The notes beneath the pieces are model-generated. The model ran no database searches and was not told the DNA's origin. It worked only from the letters and a program-made list of their open reading frames with translations. A program made the translations under genes and the position numbers. From Megascapheus bottae (Eukaryota; Chordata; Mammalia; Rodentia; Geomyidae), in the NCBI GenBank assembly GCA_024803745.1, contig JANJXV010000100.1, forward strand, positions 3,038,001 through 3,102,000: a stretch of DNA of 64,000 nt, given 5' to 3'. Position 1 is the stretch's first letter, and each line of letters opens with the position of its first letter. Below are positions 22,230 through 34,671 of this stretch, in pieces.

Positions 22230-23235
22230 TACCTCTAGCCTCTTTTTTTTAAAAAATTTATTAACATTGAATTTTACATCATATTTCAAATGTCATGTTT
22301 AACCAACAAGTATTCAAGAAGGGAATCGCTATACAATCACTGGCACATAAATTTTAGAATATAGTAAAAATTAAGCTGAGTCTTTGTATGTCATAGATAC
22401 AGATTAATCTATAATAAAACACATGTCTATAGAGTGTATAGTCCATCCTAGATTTTTATGTCTATGTAGTTATGTTTATATCTCCAAAATTATGTCCAGA
22501 ACTTTGGGTATCAACTATTCAATCATCGCTCTACTACTGTTTGAAACTAATATCCATATATTAAGGATACCATGTACCTTTTGTTCCTCGGTCTTGACTT
22601 ATCTCACTCAATAGGATTCACTCTAATTTCATCCACTACCCCAAAAATGCCATTATTATTTTTTTCTGTGCAGATCTTCTTTTTATGTATTTATTTTTAT
22701 TGTAATTTATAGAAGGGTTACATTATATTCACCAGATAGAAGGTGCATTACTTCTCAAACTTTGATACCCCATGTAATGATGTGGTCCCCATTTCCCTTC
22801 CCCTACCCCCACTCATGTTCATTTCACCCCTTCCCTATCCAATTTCAAATAACCAATTAGGCACATATGAAATATATCAGAAAACAAGGTGAAATATTGT
22901 AACAATATGATATAACCAAGGAATAGCAAAAGAGATAAGAGATCACATAGTTCATTAAGGACAAAAATCACTCATTATATGAGTTTTGTTTCTTTATCTT
23001 GAAGGTCCTTACATTTAGTGTCATACTATTTGTCACGATGTCTCTAGATTTTGTTCTATTGTAAATCTCTGGTAGCAGATCCCAAGGTTTCTACTGAATT
23101 TGACAAAAGAGGGAGACTCTTGGGCCTATGTTCCTTTAAGTTTGGCTTACTTCACTTAATATGATTTTTTTCCTTTTCATCCACTTCCCCGAGAATGCCA
23201 TTATTTTATCTTGTCGGTTGGCTATGTATCATTCC

Positions 23236-23269
<34 letters not shown>

Positions 23270-24510
23270 TGTGTGTATGTGTGTGTGTGTGTGTATCACA
23301 TTTTTTGTAGTAGGGCATCTGGTTGTTTCCATCATCCAGCCTCATTTTCTACAGATATTTTTATAGTCTCTTTTTTATTTTCAGGGTAATGTATAGAGGG
23401 GTTACGATTACATTTACAGGTAGTGGACTGCATTACTTCTCACACGTTTATTCCACTCCACATGTTTTTGTCCCCAGTTCCCTCTCCCCTCCCCTTCCCA
23501 ATCATCTTGTTTCCCCCCTTCCCTTTCCTATTTGACATAAACAAATAAACATATATACAATATGCCAAGGAAAAAATCAGATACAGTAACAATCTGACAT
23601 TAAGCAAAGGGCAAAATAAGAGATGAGAAATAACATAGTAGATTAAGGACAAAAATCACACAAGATTAAGCTCAACGATGACACAAGATACAGCTCTTGT
23701 TCCCATATCCTAGAGATCCTTTCATTTAGTCTCATCCTATATGACCTTATATACCTAGGTTTTTGAGTTATTGTAATCCTCTGCTAGGAGAGTCCTACAT
23801 GTGAACTAATTATTACAAATGAGGGAAACCATTGAGCTTATGTTTCTTTGGGTCTGGCTTGCTCTCACTTAATATGAATTTTTCCAAGTCTTTCCATTTC
23901 CTTACAAATGGGGCGATGTCATTCCTTCTGATGGCAGCATAGCATTCCATTGTGTATAAGTACCACATCTTCTTGATTCAGTGATCTACTGAGTGGCATC
24001 TGGGTTGGTTTCATATCTTTGCAATGGTAAATAGTGCTGCAATGAGCATCATTGTGCTAGTGGCTTTAGTATGCCCTTTTTTCTGGACAATTGAGTAGAT
24101 GCCAAGTAGTGGATTTGCTGGATCATAGGGGAGCTCTATGTTCAGTCTTTTGAGGAACCACCACATTGCTTTCCCTCGTGGTTGAACGAGTTTACACTCA
24201 CACCAACAGTGTAGGTGTGATCCCCCCTGGTCACTTCCCCACCAGTATCTTTTATTAGATTTTTTGATAATGGCCATTCTGACTGGAGTCAGGTGGAATC
24301 TCAAAGTTGTTTTGATTTTCATTTCCCTTATTGCTAGAGATATGGAGCATTTCTTCATGTGTCTAAAGCCCATTTTAATTTTTTCTTCAGAGAATACTCT
24401 TTTAAGTCTTTAGCCCACCTTTTAATAGGATGGTTGTTTCTTTGAAGATTTGTTTGGGAGAGATTCATTTTTTTCAGCTATAGATATATTTTAGATAACT
24501 ACATATATTT
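22230..24510 (-). mobile_element. Nested L1 3' ends, copy B
   Basis: These are the same three successive minus-strand L1 tails as in copy A, at about 22230-22625, 22650-23235 and 23310-24510. The third includes a 120-codon open stretch (24011-24373) of the ORF2 C-terminal domain, with [44 protein letters not shown] and MLIAALFTIAKI. The copy A counterpart of this frame is more broken. Confidence 0.82.
23238..23294. repeat. (TG)n microsatellite, copy B
   Basis: TG dinucleotide repeat with two short interruptions. It is about 16 bp shorter than the copy A tract, and the CG end seen there is absent. Confidence 0.96.
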
Positions 24511-24519
24511 TTGTAGAAA

Positions 24520-26408
24520 AAAGAATGGAAGCCATCATGCTGGCTCATAACTTAATTTCAGCTACTTAGGAGGCTCAGGGCTTAGGATCACAGCTCAAGG
24601 CCAACCAGGGCCCTACAGTGTGTGAGATCAAACTCTGTGAACATACAAGGACTGTAAGAGGAATCTCACTGCCTGGGAATGTAGCCTAATGGTAGAGTGC
24701 TCACCTTGAATGCATGAAGACCTAGGTTCTATTAACCGGTACCGCATACTCAGAAAAAAGTTAGAAGTGGCGCTGTGTCTCAAGAGGCAGAGCACTCACC
24801 TTGGGCAAGCCAGTCTAATGAAAATGTCTAGGCCCTGAGTCCAAGCCCTAGGACTGGCAAAAAGAAAAAAAAAGAGGAATCTTACTTAAGTAACAAGGAA
24901 TGTACCCTATATTTATACAGACTGAAAAATTCATTAAGAAATTAGAAAATATGTATAAAGTGCATAATTTCTTTTGTGTGTTGGCACTGGGTCTTCAACT
25001 GAGTGCTTCAGCTCTATCCCTAACCTTTCTGCTCAAGGCTAGCACTCTGCCAATGCAGCCCCAAAGCAACTGTCTTCAATTGAGATATAAGCGATGAATA
25101 TTTCAGGGTGCTTCATGAAAAACATTTTTATAAATTGAAACTTTCAACACAGTCTTATTTTAGTATGAATGTTGAGATGGGAAGAGACAGAAAAAGTGAA
25201 ATGTTTCCTGATCCCCATAGAGAAGAGACTCAGCAGAACCACTGTGGTCTGCAGGCTTCTTTGTGAGTTTTGTTTGCTTGTTTGATTTTTGTCAATTGTG
25301 GGGCTTGAACTCTGGGCCTGGTCACTGTCCCTGAGCTCTTCAGCTCAAGGCTAGTGCTTTAATCTGTGAGCCACAGTGCCACTTCTGTTTTTTCTGGCAG
25401 TTAACTGGGTACTTTGGCTGGCTTTAAACTTTGATTCTCAGATCTGAGCCTCCTGAGTAGCTAAGATTATAGATGTGAGGTACCATCACCAGGCTGCTGC
25501 TCTGTTACTATGCAGGTTCTGGATCAAGAACTTCAAGTTCTTACTTCAATTTTTTCTTCTCTTGCCTGATACTCTGCCATTTGAACGAAGCCCCAGTTCC
25601 TGGTCTTTGTTGGTTAATGAGAGATATTATGATTTTCTAATATTCAGAGCAATGATTATAAAACCCAGCATTTTACTTACTTGAATAAATTAAGAGACAG
25701 GACCTAGTGAGATGGAAAAGAAAATTTTTTTCAAGTTGCTATCCTGTTCTAATGCATAAGTCTGGCTATTTTGCTTACACACAAATATGTATTTTACCAG
25801 TTTCTACTCTATTTTTGCTTAGCTTAAAACCACCACTGCTATTTCATAGATTTTGTTGTTGTTGTTTGCGGTGCTTGAACTCTGTGCCTGGGCTGTTCCT
25901 CAGATCTTCAGTTCACTGCCAGTGCTCTACTACTTTTGATTTGGCCAGTCCTGGGCTTGAACTCAGGGACTGAGCACTGTCCTTATATTTTCTCAAGGCT
26001 AGGGCTCTACCACTTCAGCCTCAGCACCATTTCCAGCATTTTTCTATGTATGTGATATTGAGGAATTGAACCCAGGTCTTTGTGCATGCTAGGCAAGCAC
26101 TCTACCACTAGGCCAAACTCCCAGCACAAAATTATTCATCATTACTATTAGCTATCTTCTTTTTTTTATTATTGATTCGTCATGGTGCTTGGACTTTGAG
26201 CCTGGACACTGTCCCTGAGCACTTCAGCTCAAGGCTAGCGCTCTTCCTCTACAGCTCCACTTTTGGTTTCTGGTAGTTAATTGGTGATGTAAGTCTCACA
26301 AACATATGTGTCCAGGCTGGCTTTGGGCTTTGAACCAAGATCCTCCAATCTCAGCCTCCATAGTAGCTAGAATTACACGCTTCAGCCAGCAGTGCCTGAC
26401 TGTTTGAT
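24520..26408. repeat. SINE-dense block, copy B
   Basis: A sense composite SINE spans 24520-24880. Antisense SINEs follow at about 24975-25080, 25285-25500, 25865-25950, 25950-26135 and 26175-26405. Positions 25707-25852 hold about 140 bp absent from copy A. The 27 bp 'ctgagcctcctgagtagc'-containing segment at about 25444 is also missing from copy A. Confidence 0.82.
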
Positions 26409-26449
26409 GTCTCTGTCTCTGTCTCTCTGTCTCTGTCTGTCTCTGTCTG

Positions 26450-26522
<73 letters not shown>
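26409..26522. repeat. (TC)n microsatellite, copy B
   Basis: TC/TCTG tract of about 114 bp, less than half the length of its copy A partner. Confidence 0.96.
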
Positions 26523-26525
<3 letters not shown>

Positions 26526-27525
26526 GGTTGTAAGACTTTAATTGTGCACCTGGGCAGTGTCCCTGGGCTCTTCAGCTCAAGGCTACAACTTTAAACTCCT
26601 TGAGCCACAGTGTCACTTCTGGTTTTCTGGTGCTTAAGTGGAAGTAACAGTTTCATGGACTTTAGTGTCCGGCCTGGCTTTGAACAGTGATACTCAGAAC
26701 CCAACCTCCTGAGATCATTTCCAGCTTTTTTTTTTGGTGTAAGTGGTACAGAGTAATTGAACACAGGGCTTTCTGCATAGGGGCAAGCAAACTACCACTA
26801 GTGTGCACTCCAGCCTTAGATAAGTGCTTTCGTTTTCTTTTTCCATTTTTCAATCATGGGGCTTGAACTCTGTGCCTGGATGTTTACCTTAAGCTCTTCA
26901 GCTCAAGGCAAGAACTCTACCACTTGAGGCACATTGTCATTTTGAATTTTCTGGATTATTTGGAAATAAGATTCTCACAGATTTTTATGCCTGGGCCGTC
27001 TTTGAACCTCGATCCTCCAGGGTAGCTAGGATTACCAGGGTGAGCCACCCGTCACGGGCTTTAAATTATTATTTTTTGCATGTCCTCTGGCTTCAACTCA
27101 TGGCCAGAGCACTGTCCTAGGGCTTGCTCAAGGATAGCACTTTACTTCTGCCAGCCAACTCCCGGTCCAAATAGGCCACTCTTGAAGCTAGAATTACAGA
27201 GATCTGCCATAATACTGGCATGTCGTTATCTAAGTATATAATTTTTCTTCTCTTTTTGATGGCTTTTCCTTAGTGTACATATTTCCTACATATTTTATGG
27301 AAAACTTCCTTCCCACTGGGGCCATAAGTTAAGCATAGTGGAAGAGTTCTTGCCGAGCATGAATGAAGACCCAAGTTCAATTCCTCAGCACATCATAGAT
27401 AAAAAAATATAAAAGTGGTGCTGTGGCACATGTGATAGACCTTGCGCCTTAAGAATGAACAAAAACAAAAATAGGATCGTGCTCAGGTCCTGAGTCTAAG
27501 CACAGTACTGGCAAAAAAAAATTCT
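26523..27525. repeat. SINE cluster at right end of copy B
   Basis: Antisense SINEs lie at about 26525-26730, 26731-26825 and 26850-27065, with degraded remains to 27190. A sense SINE spans about 27330-27525 ('gagcatgaatgaagaccc', 'aattcctcagcacatc', 'aaagtggtgctgtgg', A-rich tail). The 27330-27525 SINE crosses the end of the shared unit. In copy A it is cut at 12851. Confidence 0.78.
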
Positions 27526-28399
27526 GCCCAAAGTAGACATTTAAACTTATTGTACTTTCCAAAAAATTTGTTGTCAAGGTGATATACAAAGAGATTGCTG
27601 TTACATATGTAATGAGTACATTTCTTGTAAACACTGTTACCCCCTCCCCCCTTTTCTCTTTCCCTTCCCCCCAAGTCATAAATTTCATTTACAACAAATA
27701 TATATGTATTTTCATTCCTGAAAAAAATAGTTTAAAATGTGTTCAAATAAATGATGTAGGTTGATATATTTATCAAAATGGACTGCTTGAAATCTAAAAT
27801 AAACATTCTAGGTATTTTTTCTCATAAAATTGTAGTAATGCTATAAAACTAATAAAAAAGGAATTTTAGTTATTTATTTCTTATGTTTTACCTTTAACAT
27901 TATTACACTAAGCATACTGTTTATGGTATTAATACAGACAGCATGAAAAATGATTATGTAAAAAAATTAAATGATTCAAAATAGTAAGGTTGGGGGCCAG
28001 TAGTTTGGCTTGGTGGCACACACCCTGGACTGGCAAAAAAGAAGTAGGGTTAGATAAAACAGATTTATTTCCAATGTGTGGAAAATGGTATGATTTCTTG
28101 TTTGGCTAGTCCTGGGGCTTCAACTGAGGGAATAGGAACTGTCCTTGGCCACATTTGTTCAAGGGTGGCACTCTGACACCTGAGCCACAGTGCCCCATCT
28201 GCTTTTTCTGTGTATGCAGTGCCGAGGAATTGAATCAAGGTCTTCTTGTATACTAGGCGAGCACTCTACAACTAGGCCACATTCAAAGCCAAAGTAGATT
28301 TTTGATGCTATTGTGGAGTTTTAATTTTCTTAAATATTTGTACAAAGCACAATGGATATATAAACAGACTTGAACTCACAGAACAGAGTCCCACATAAT
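27525..28399. other. Non-coding DNA after the tandem array
   Basis: A short C/T-rich piece at about 27580-27690 resembles the probable L1 3'UTR at 6435. The AT-rich DNA to 28090 has a SINE remnant near 27990-28045. An antisense SINE occupies about 28100-28290. No gene is recognised. Confidence 0.6.
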
Positions 28400-30061
28400 A
28401 TTACAGTTACTCTGGCACTTTTCCCGATTGACAAAACACATTTCCAGGCATTTGCTCTGTCCTTAAGCTTTGGTAGCTGACTTGTCTTTCCATGGAGGCC
28501 TGGCCTGGATTCCTGGTGATTCCATGCATTTCATAGTTCCCTGTATATCCAGTAAGGTTGTCTTCTATGGGACCAGACCTGTCTGGTTTTTGGCCCACCC
28601 ATGACCAGGTGTCTGAGGTCTCACATTATAAGTGGAAAATAAAACACAGTATAATAAGGACTGAAGAACTGCACACCATAATATTAACAATGAGAGTTTA
28701 ATAGTTAGCAAAGTAAATACAATGAATACTTGACAAGAATCATGAGAGCAAGATAAAGAGATAAAGGAAGGGGACAGGGAAGCTCTAAATCCAGACTGGC
28801 CTCCAAGTTGCCTTCAGACAGTAATTCTACTTCAGAGTCCTCAGAAGGGTCTCCTTCCTCATGAGAAACAGAATGTCCTTCCTGAGTTAAGAGGGGGATG
28901 GATTCTGGTTTGTCGAATGGAGATTGAGTCTCTTTTAGTGAGATGGATGGGTCTGGATATTCTGTGAGGATGGATTCACTTTCCTCCAATGAATCCAGTA
29001 TTGAGAGTACACTTGCTGCTTCCCATGGGGACATTTTCCATGAGCCCAGCGTGTGCCCCTTCAGCTTGCACAATAAGTGGAGTGTTACTCTGACTCAGAT
29101 GGACTGACTCTGGGTGGAGTGTGAAAGGAAACGGAAGGAAATCTGGCTGCTCTTTTTCTTCCTCCATAGTATCTGCAGGTTCAACTGTGTCACACATGGG
29201 GTTCAGAGCAAAAGATATATCCACAGGACTCTAAACCTGTTTGGTAATTTCTACAGAAGGCCCATGCTTTCTGGAGTGCAGTGATGATTCACTGTCTCCA
29301 ACAGTCTCCAGCTCCATTGGTGGGTTTTTCATCCGGAGTTCAGGATAAGCTCTTCCACGATGACCCAAACCTAAGAATGGAAATAGGTACAGATTGACTC
29401 TTCAAGTTGAAGTGTCACTCAACTTCCATGAGGATCTAATGGAGGAACCTGTAGAACTGGAGTTTGGACTGAACACTGAGGAGGTGTAGGGTCTTTCTAA
29501 TGAGTGCTTATTCCCGAGTCCTTTCAGAGGACAGACATTACCTGGCTGACACCACCCATAAAGGGCATTTTGCCAAGCTCTGTAGAAGTAAGGGCCAACC
29601 AATATCTAGACCACATGGGCTTCCTACTCACAGGCTCTGAGGCACCCACACCAGGACTTCTACTTTTTCTTGGTCTTACTGGTCGCACATTCCTCCAGCT
29701 GGTCAAAAAGTATGTGTTTAGAAGAGCAGGTCCAAAGCCGGCATGTGGAGCCTCATATAGAGCTTGAGTTGTGTCAGGGTGTGACAGTTCTTGAACTCGT
29801 AGAAATCACTGGGGTAGAAGTCCATTCACATCGTATAGATGGAACACATTATGTTGTGGGCACATTCGGTACAAGGAAAGTGAGAGCCTTCTCTCTCCAT
29901 CCTGAGCCTTCTACCAAAGCCCCTTTCTTGCAGGACTCTAATGCTGTGGCTGTCCTGCAGAGATGTGCAGTTATGTGCTGGGAGATGGGTAAGAGACACT
30001 CGAGAACAGGATGACTTTTACACCCCACTTCCAGAAGCTTCTGAGAGAGGCCTCTATGCAT
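28400..30061 (-). pseudogene. Unidentified degenerate gene-like stretch
   Basis: I do not recognise the family. This 1.6 kb block is more GC-rich than its surroundings and free of L1 and SINE sequence. It carries a series of minus-strand open pieces that follow one another with stops and shifts between: 29849-30061 (70 codons, Cys/His-containing), 29524-29706 (60 codons, basic PVRPRKSRSPG), 29402-29602, 28976-29224 (82 codons, starts MDISFALNPMCDTVEP) and 28705-29073 (122 codons, acidic, Ser/Glu-rich LDSLEESESI and HEEGDPSEDSEVELLSEGN). The pattern of adjacent, frame-shifted, intronless pieces fits a processed pseudogene of a Ser/Glu-rich protein. No poly(A) tract or target repeat was identified, so a decayed single-copy gene is also possible. 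Confidence 0.4.
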
Positions 30062-30454
30062 CTGTCCAAAGTAAACGCACCTTAAATTAACTAAGTAAAT
30101 GCTCTAAATAAATCAATAAGTGAATGCTCTAAATAAAGAACTAAATGCTCATTCCTCTAATCTTAGCCACCCAGCATGCTGAGCTCTGAAGATCACAGTG
30201 GAAAGCCAGTCTAGTCAGTAAAAGTCTAAAGGCACTTGTCTTCAATTAGGAAGCAAAAAGCCAGAACTTGACCTATGACTCTAATGGTACAGTGCTAATT
30301 TTTGAACACCAAAGGGGTGGCATTTAGACCTGGGTTCAGGTTCAAGTTGCAGCACTGGACCACACACCAAAATGTAAATGCTTTCAGGTTCTAACAGGCA
30401 AAGCTATCACAATCCCTCCCTGATGGCTCAAGTCATTAACTAGGCGTAAGTGCT
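30062..30454 (+). repeat. Degraded sense SINE
   Basis: About 30145-30370 reads as an old composite SINE on the plus strand ('cctctaatcttagccaccc', 'gctctgaagatcac', 'taatggtacagtgct', 'acctgggttcagg'). The flanks hold a short AT-rich stretch with repeated 'ctaaataaa' units (about 30085-30145). Confidence 0.6.
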
Positions 30455-31318
30455 AGCCTGGTCTCAGGCTCAAGGAGCCTTTCTTAGGTAAGATCCAAAC
30501 TTAACTGTCACTATTCCCCTTACCCTTCACAAGACATTTTGCTTCACAGTGCCTTCTCAGCTTGCATTTTGCCTCTTGCACATTTTATTTTGCTAGTCCT
30601 GGGACTTGACCTCAGAGCCTGACCATTGTTCTTAGGCTTTCTTTAGGCTATAGCTGTCCCACCAAGCCACAGCACCACTTCCAGCGTTTTCTATGTATAT
30701 GGTACTGCAGAATCAAACCGGAGTCTTTTTGTGTGGTAGCCAAGCACTCTACAAATAGATGAAACACCCAGGCCATCTTGCACATATTTTTCACTTCAAT
30801 CTACTAGGATGTTGTTAGGTTTCTGTATCCTAATCTATTTTTCTTCCTGATGAATATCTGTGCTGTCATCTGTAAAAATGCAAGTGGGGAAATTACAGAA
30901 GCATTGGTGACATAAAAAAAGTCTTACAGACATAGATAAGTGTTCATTCTTTGTAGGAGAAAGGATATTTTGATATGATGATGACTATTTATAAATACTT
31001 TATCGGGGTTTAGAGTTTGGCCCAGTGGTAGAGTGCTTGCCTAGCATCCATGAAGATCTAGGTTTGAGTCCCTAATATCACACAGATATAAAAATCCATA
31101 TGGCAATGTGGCTCAAGTGGCAGATGGCTAGACTTGGGAAAAGCCAAGAGCAGTGCTCAGGCCCTGAGTTCAAGCCCCAGGAATGTCAGAAAAAACAAAA
31201 GAAAAGAAAAGAAATGTGCTTTTTACAAGTTATTCACTCACAGCATTTGCCTCTGAATTCTTCGCTTCTGCATCTTGTGACTTATCCCTTTCCCTCAATG
31301 TAGACAAGAAAAACAGAT
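30455..31318 (-). repeat. Inverted paralogue of the L1 5' flank
   Basis: This is the reverse complement of the flank found beside L1 in copies A-D (for example 60533-61395), including both SINEs in the same relative positions. Diagnostic pieces are 'ggctcaaggagcctttctta' and 'cttcgcttctgcatcttgtg'. It is more diverged than copies A-D are from one another. It stops at 31318, close to where L1 sequence begins in the others, and carries no L1 next to it. Confidence 0.8.
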
Positions 31319-32460
31319 TTTATTACTTGCTATCCTGTTGTCCAAACTTTGGATATTAATTCAAAATACAATATTGCCTGAGATATTGTGTGTGTGCATG
31401 TGTGTGTGTATCTGCCAATGTGTGCATGCACACATATGTACAGGGTTTAGGGCTTACTCATAGGGCCTGTGTGATAACCCTCAGCATCTTTTCCTCAAAG
31501 GTATTGGTCTTTCACTTCTAGCTTATTATAGCTAATTGGAGTTGAGAGATTCACTCAATTTCTTGCCCTGTGCATTGGAACCCAGTGCTGTGTTCTCATA
31601 TTGTTAATTGTAGCTATAGAGAAGGCTGAGGTCTGGGGATCCTCGTTAGAATCCAGCCCCTGAGAGAAAGTCACTGATAGAAATCTTTATCTTCAGTTAA
31701 GCACGAATAAATAAGGCAAAAGTGGAACTGTGGCTCAGTTCCTCTTGTACCAGCCATGAGAAAATTAGTAATTGACAGCACCTGGTCCCTGAGAGCAATC
31801 CTTAGCACTGGTTCAAAAAAAGAAAGAAAATAATGAACAAATTAAAACTTGCTGAGGAATCCATAAGGATAAACGTGCCTGTGAATAATCTTGTCATTTC
31901 AGATTCCCTCAAGAGCTTATGTCTCTCTATATATTATCAAGTTTTTTTTAAAGATATTTACATATTTTCTATCTTTCTTAAACAGAGATAGCCATCCACA
32001 AAACACAAACAAAACTCTCACACAGTATACCACCCACCCATAAGTGTCTGGCTATGTATATATGTATAGTCATATGTATTGATCTGTCTCTCTATACTAA
32101 TATATAAATACATAAACACATGTATTTAGGTAAACAGGAAACATACATAGATAGGTCTCAGGCATTTCTAGATTTTGTGCAAGTCTTCTGAGTGCAACTT
32201 ACCATTGTATTGTTTGTCAAGTTAGAGTCCCTCTAACTTTTGGCCAGCTTCTTGTCCTTTGATACTTTTTTCTGCCAGTCCTGGGTTTTGAACGCTAGGC
32301 CTAGATGCTGTCACTGAGCTTGAGCTTCTTGCATTCAGTAGTTTATTGCAGATAAGAGTCTCATGGAGTTTCTGTCCTGGGCTGGCTTTGAATTGTGATC
32401 CTCAGATCTCAAACTCCTGAGTAGCTAGGATGACAATCTTGAGCTGCCAGTATCTGGTTC
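31319..32460. other. Non-coding DNA with SINE remnants
   Basis: A short TG-rich stretch lies at about 31388-31412. Old SINE remnants lie at about 31435-31665 (antisense), 31700-31835 (sense) and 32260-32460 (antisense, better preserved: 'cagtcctgggttttgaac', 'cctgagtagctaggatg'). AT-rich DNA lies between. No gene is recognised. Confidence 0.55.
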
Positions 32461-34254
32461 CTTTGCCTCTTTTACCCTTTTTTTTGGCCCCACCACAGCC
32501 ATGGTATCTACCTTCCTATGTTCTCTCCACCTGCCTTCAGACAGGGGTCTGACAGATGGTTTTGCTTTCCACCCACTTATTCATGTCCTCCTCTGTATTG
32601 GCTGACAGCTAAGACATGCACTCACTTGTCTGGATGCCAAACACAAAGCCATGTGATTGTTTCTCAGTCTGGAACATCCTATCAGATTTATAGCACCACA
32701 GAGGGTCAGGTTGATGCTCCTCCAGGGCTTCTTAAATTGTTCTCATATTAATCCACAACACGTTTGTCATCACTTGTCCAGCTAATTCATGGCCTCAACC
32801 AGCATTCCCTACAAACTTAGATCCCAATACCTTGAGGACACTCAAGGGTGCATTAGGAGTGTGACCTGCAGGTGGATGTGAGCCTGTCTAACTTGGAGAG
32901 GATTTCTCCACCACAGGAAATGTAATACAAATTTAGAATCTGCTTTCATGAGGTGACAATCTCTGGCAGATGTTCTTATCAAATGTGGCACTGCCTACTT
33001 CCTGCTTAAAACATGGGTTGATGACCCAGCATAACAGAGAATGTATTCACCCAGGCCCAACATATAGGCTGGGACCCAGAACTTTCAGGTAGCATTTGGC
33101 TTTGAAGGTCATGAGATCTTAGTCTACAAATGATGACCCCCCTCCCGTGAGGCATAGCAAATGGAGCCAAAGTGCAATCCAGTTAAGCACCAGATCACGC
33201 TTCCCTTGTTCAGTAGGGTATGGTTTGAAAACTGTGCATAGCTTCTGTTTGAAGCCAGTCCAGAAAGGAAAGTCCATGAAACTGTCATGTCCAGTTAACT
33301 GCCAAGAAAAAGCCAAAGATAGAGATGAAGCTCAAGAGAGGTAGAGAGCCATCTGAAAAGAATGGTTACACCCTGCAACATCCTCATTATCTGATCTTGA
33401 AAACATCTCTGCTGCATCCCAGCATGCAGCCAGCATCTGGGGGTGACAGTGACCCCTGCGCCCATTGGCAATCTGCACTGTCTCTGACATCTGTAATGTG
33501 AACCTCATTCTGTTGGGTTTGTAAAGCGGTGTCAACCCTGCAGAAGGACCCAACTGTGCCCTAACTCCCACTGTCCCCTGGGGCCCCTAGAATTCCCCCA
33601 TCTGCACCCCTCCTGTGGCTTCTGATCCTAGGGAGCCCTCCTGCCCTGTCCAACACTCACATGAAGTGCATATTTCTTCTCCTGGGGCAACTTCTCCACA
33701 GAGAGTACATGACATGCCCACTCTCCAGGCACGGGGAGATCCTGCCAAAGTAGCAAATCAGTGATAAGGACATAAAGTGATGAATAGAATTTTAGATCCT
33801 GATGGTAGACAGTCTTCAAAATCCAAGGGAGAATGGAATTGGAGGGGACCAGGGATCAGGATGTGGGCATGGAACTTCCCTGCCAAGTGGGTGGGGGAAG
33901 TCACAGGCTGGGGGATGCACAGGATGATCCATGGGCCCTGTGCAGCTACTGGGTCACCCCCTTCTGCATCTCAGCCTTTGGCTTTGAGCTCTGTGATCGT
34001 CAAGATGTGCACAATCTGTACTCTGGCTGGCAGAAGAAAGGACCCTGGGAAGACAATTGTAGACCCTTTGTGAGTGTAGGAAGGGGTAGGCTGGACACCC
34101 AGTCCAAGAGGAGCTAAAACTGGAGTCGAAGGGTGTGCAAGGAGTGGGTGTGAGGGTTGTGGGCAGTCACAGTCACGGCAGAGGTGGCTCTGTCTGGGGG
34201 GTGAGTGCCTCCCTGCAGGCACAGCACTGGAGATATCAGAGATCCACATGAAAA
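32461..34254. other. GC-richer single-copy DNA, no gene assigned
   Basis: No SINE or L1 is seen here, and GC content is higher than in most of the window. Open frames of 60-98 codons exist on both strands, for example plus 33777-34073 and 33833-34117, and minus 33332-33571. I cannot match them to a family. A possible small exon at 33661-33741 is listed separately. This could be intronic or flanking DNA of a gene outside the window. Confidence 0.4.
33661..33741 (-). other. Possible 81-bp coding exon
   Basis: On the minus strand a pyrimidine-rich stretch ending in 'tactttggcag' precedes 81 bp (27 whole codons, LPVPGEWACHVLSVEKL region). A consensus donor, gtgagt, follows directly. Both splice sites are in phase 0, and the frame is open across the exon. 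No neighbouring exon was identified, and the sequence was not recognised. A chance combination is possible. Confidence 0.25.
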
Positions 34255-34375
34255 GGAAAAGCTGGAAATGGCACTGTGGTTCACATGGTAGAGCATCAAC
34301 CTTGAGCAAAAGAGCTCAGGGACAGTACCCAGGACCTGAGTTCAAGCCTCATGACTGTAAAAGAAAAAGAACCAG
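34255..34375 (+). repeat. Sense SINE (tRNA-like module)
   Basis: The sequence contains 'gctggaaatggcactgtgg', 'gtagagcatcaaccttgag', 'aagagctcagggacagt' and 'gagttcaagcctcatgac', followed by an A-rich end. Confidence 0.85.
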
Positions 34376-34671
34376 GACTATGAGAGGGAACCTGGTACTC
34401 TCTTGGTCTAATCAGACACAAGAAGAGGCCAGGATAGACTGTGGAAAAACACAGAGAACATCTTCCCCCAGCTCATCCTGTCCTGCATGCAGGGACAGCC
34501 ATGTAACTAGGGCTACGGTGAGATCATCTTCACCCCTGTGCTGCCATCTGAATTGTAGGTCTCTGTCCTGGCATGGGGTGTCCTGATGGCTGAGCAGGTG
34601 CCCTAACCCTAGATGGAGAGCAGCCACTGACTGTGGTAGCTAAGGAGAGATTTGTTCCATAGCTATCAGGC

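Larger units (their letters stand above)
12852..27365. repeat. Tandem segmental duplication, copy B
   Basis: This second copy begins inside L1 ORF2 at 12852 and runs to about 27365. There the shared sequence 'gaatgaagaccca' continues into a SINE instead of into L1. The right end therefore looks like the ancestral flank, and the junction at 12851/12852 is the new joint made by the duplication. The internal order matches copy A: L1 5' half, two SINEs, second L1 fragment, low-copy DNA, nested L1 tails, SINE cluster. The left limit is sharp. The right limit is approximate. Confidence 0.92.
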
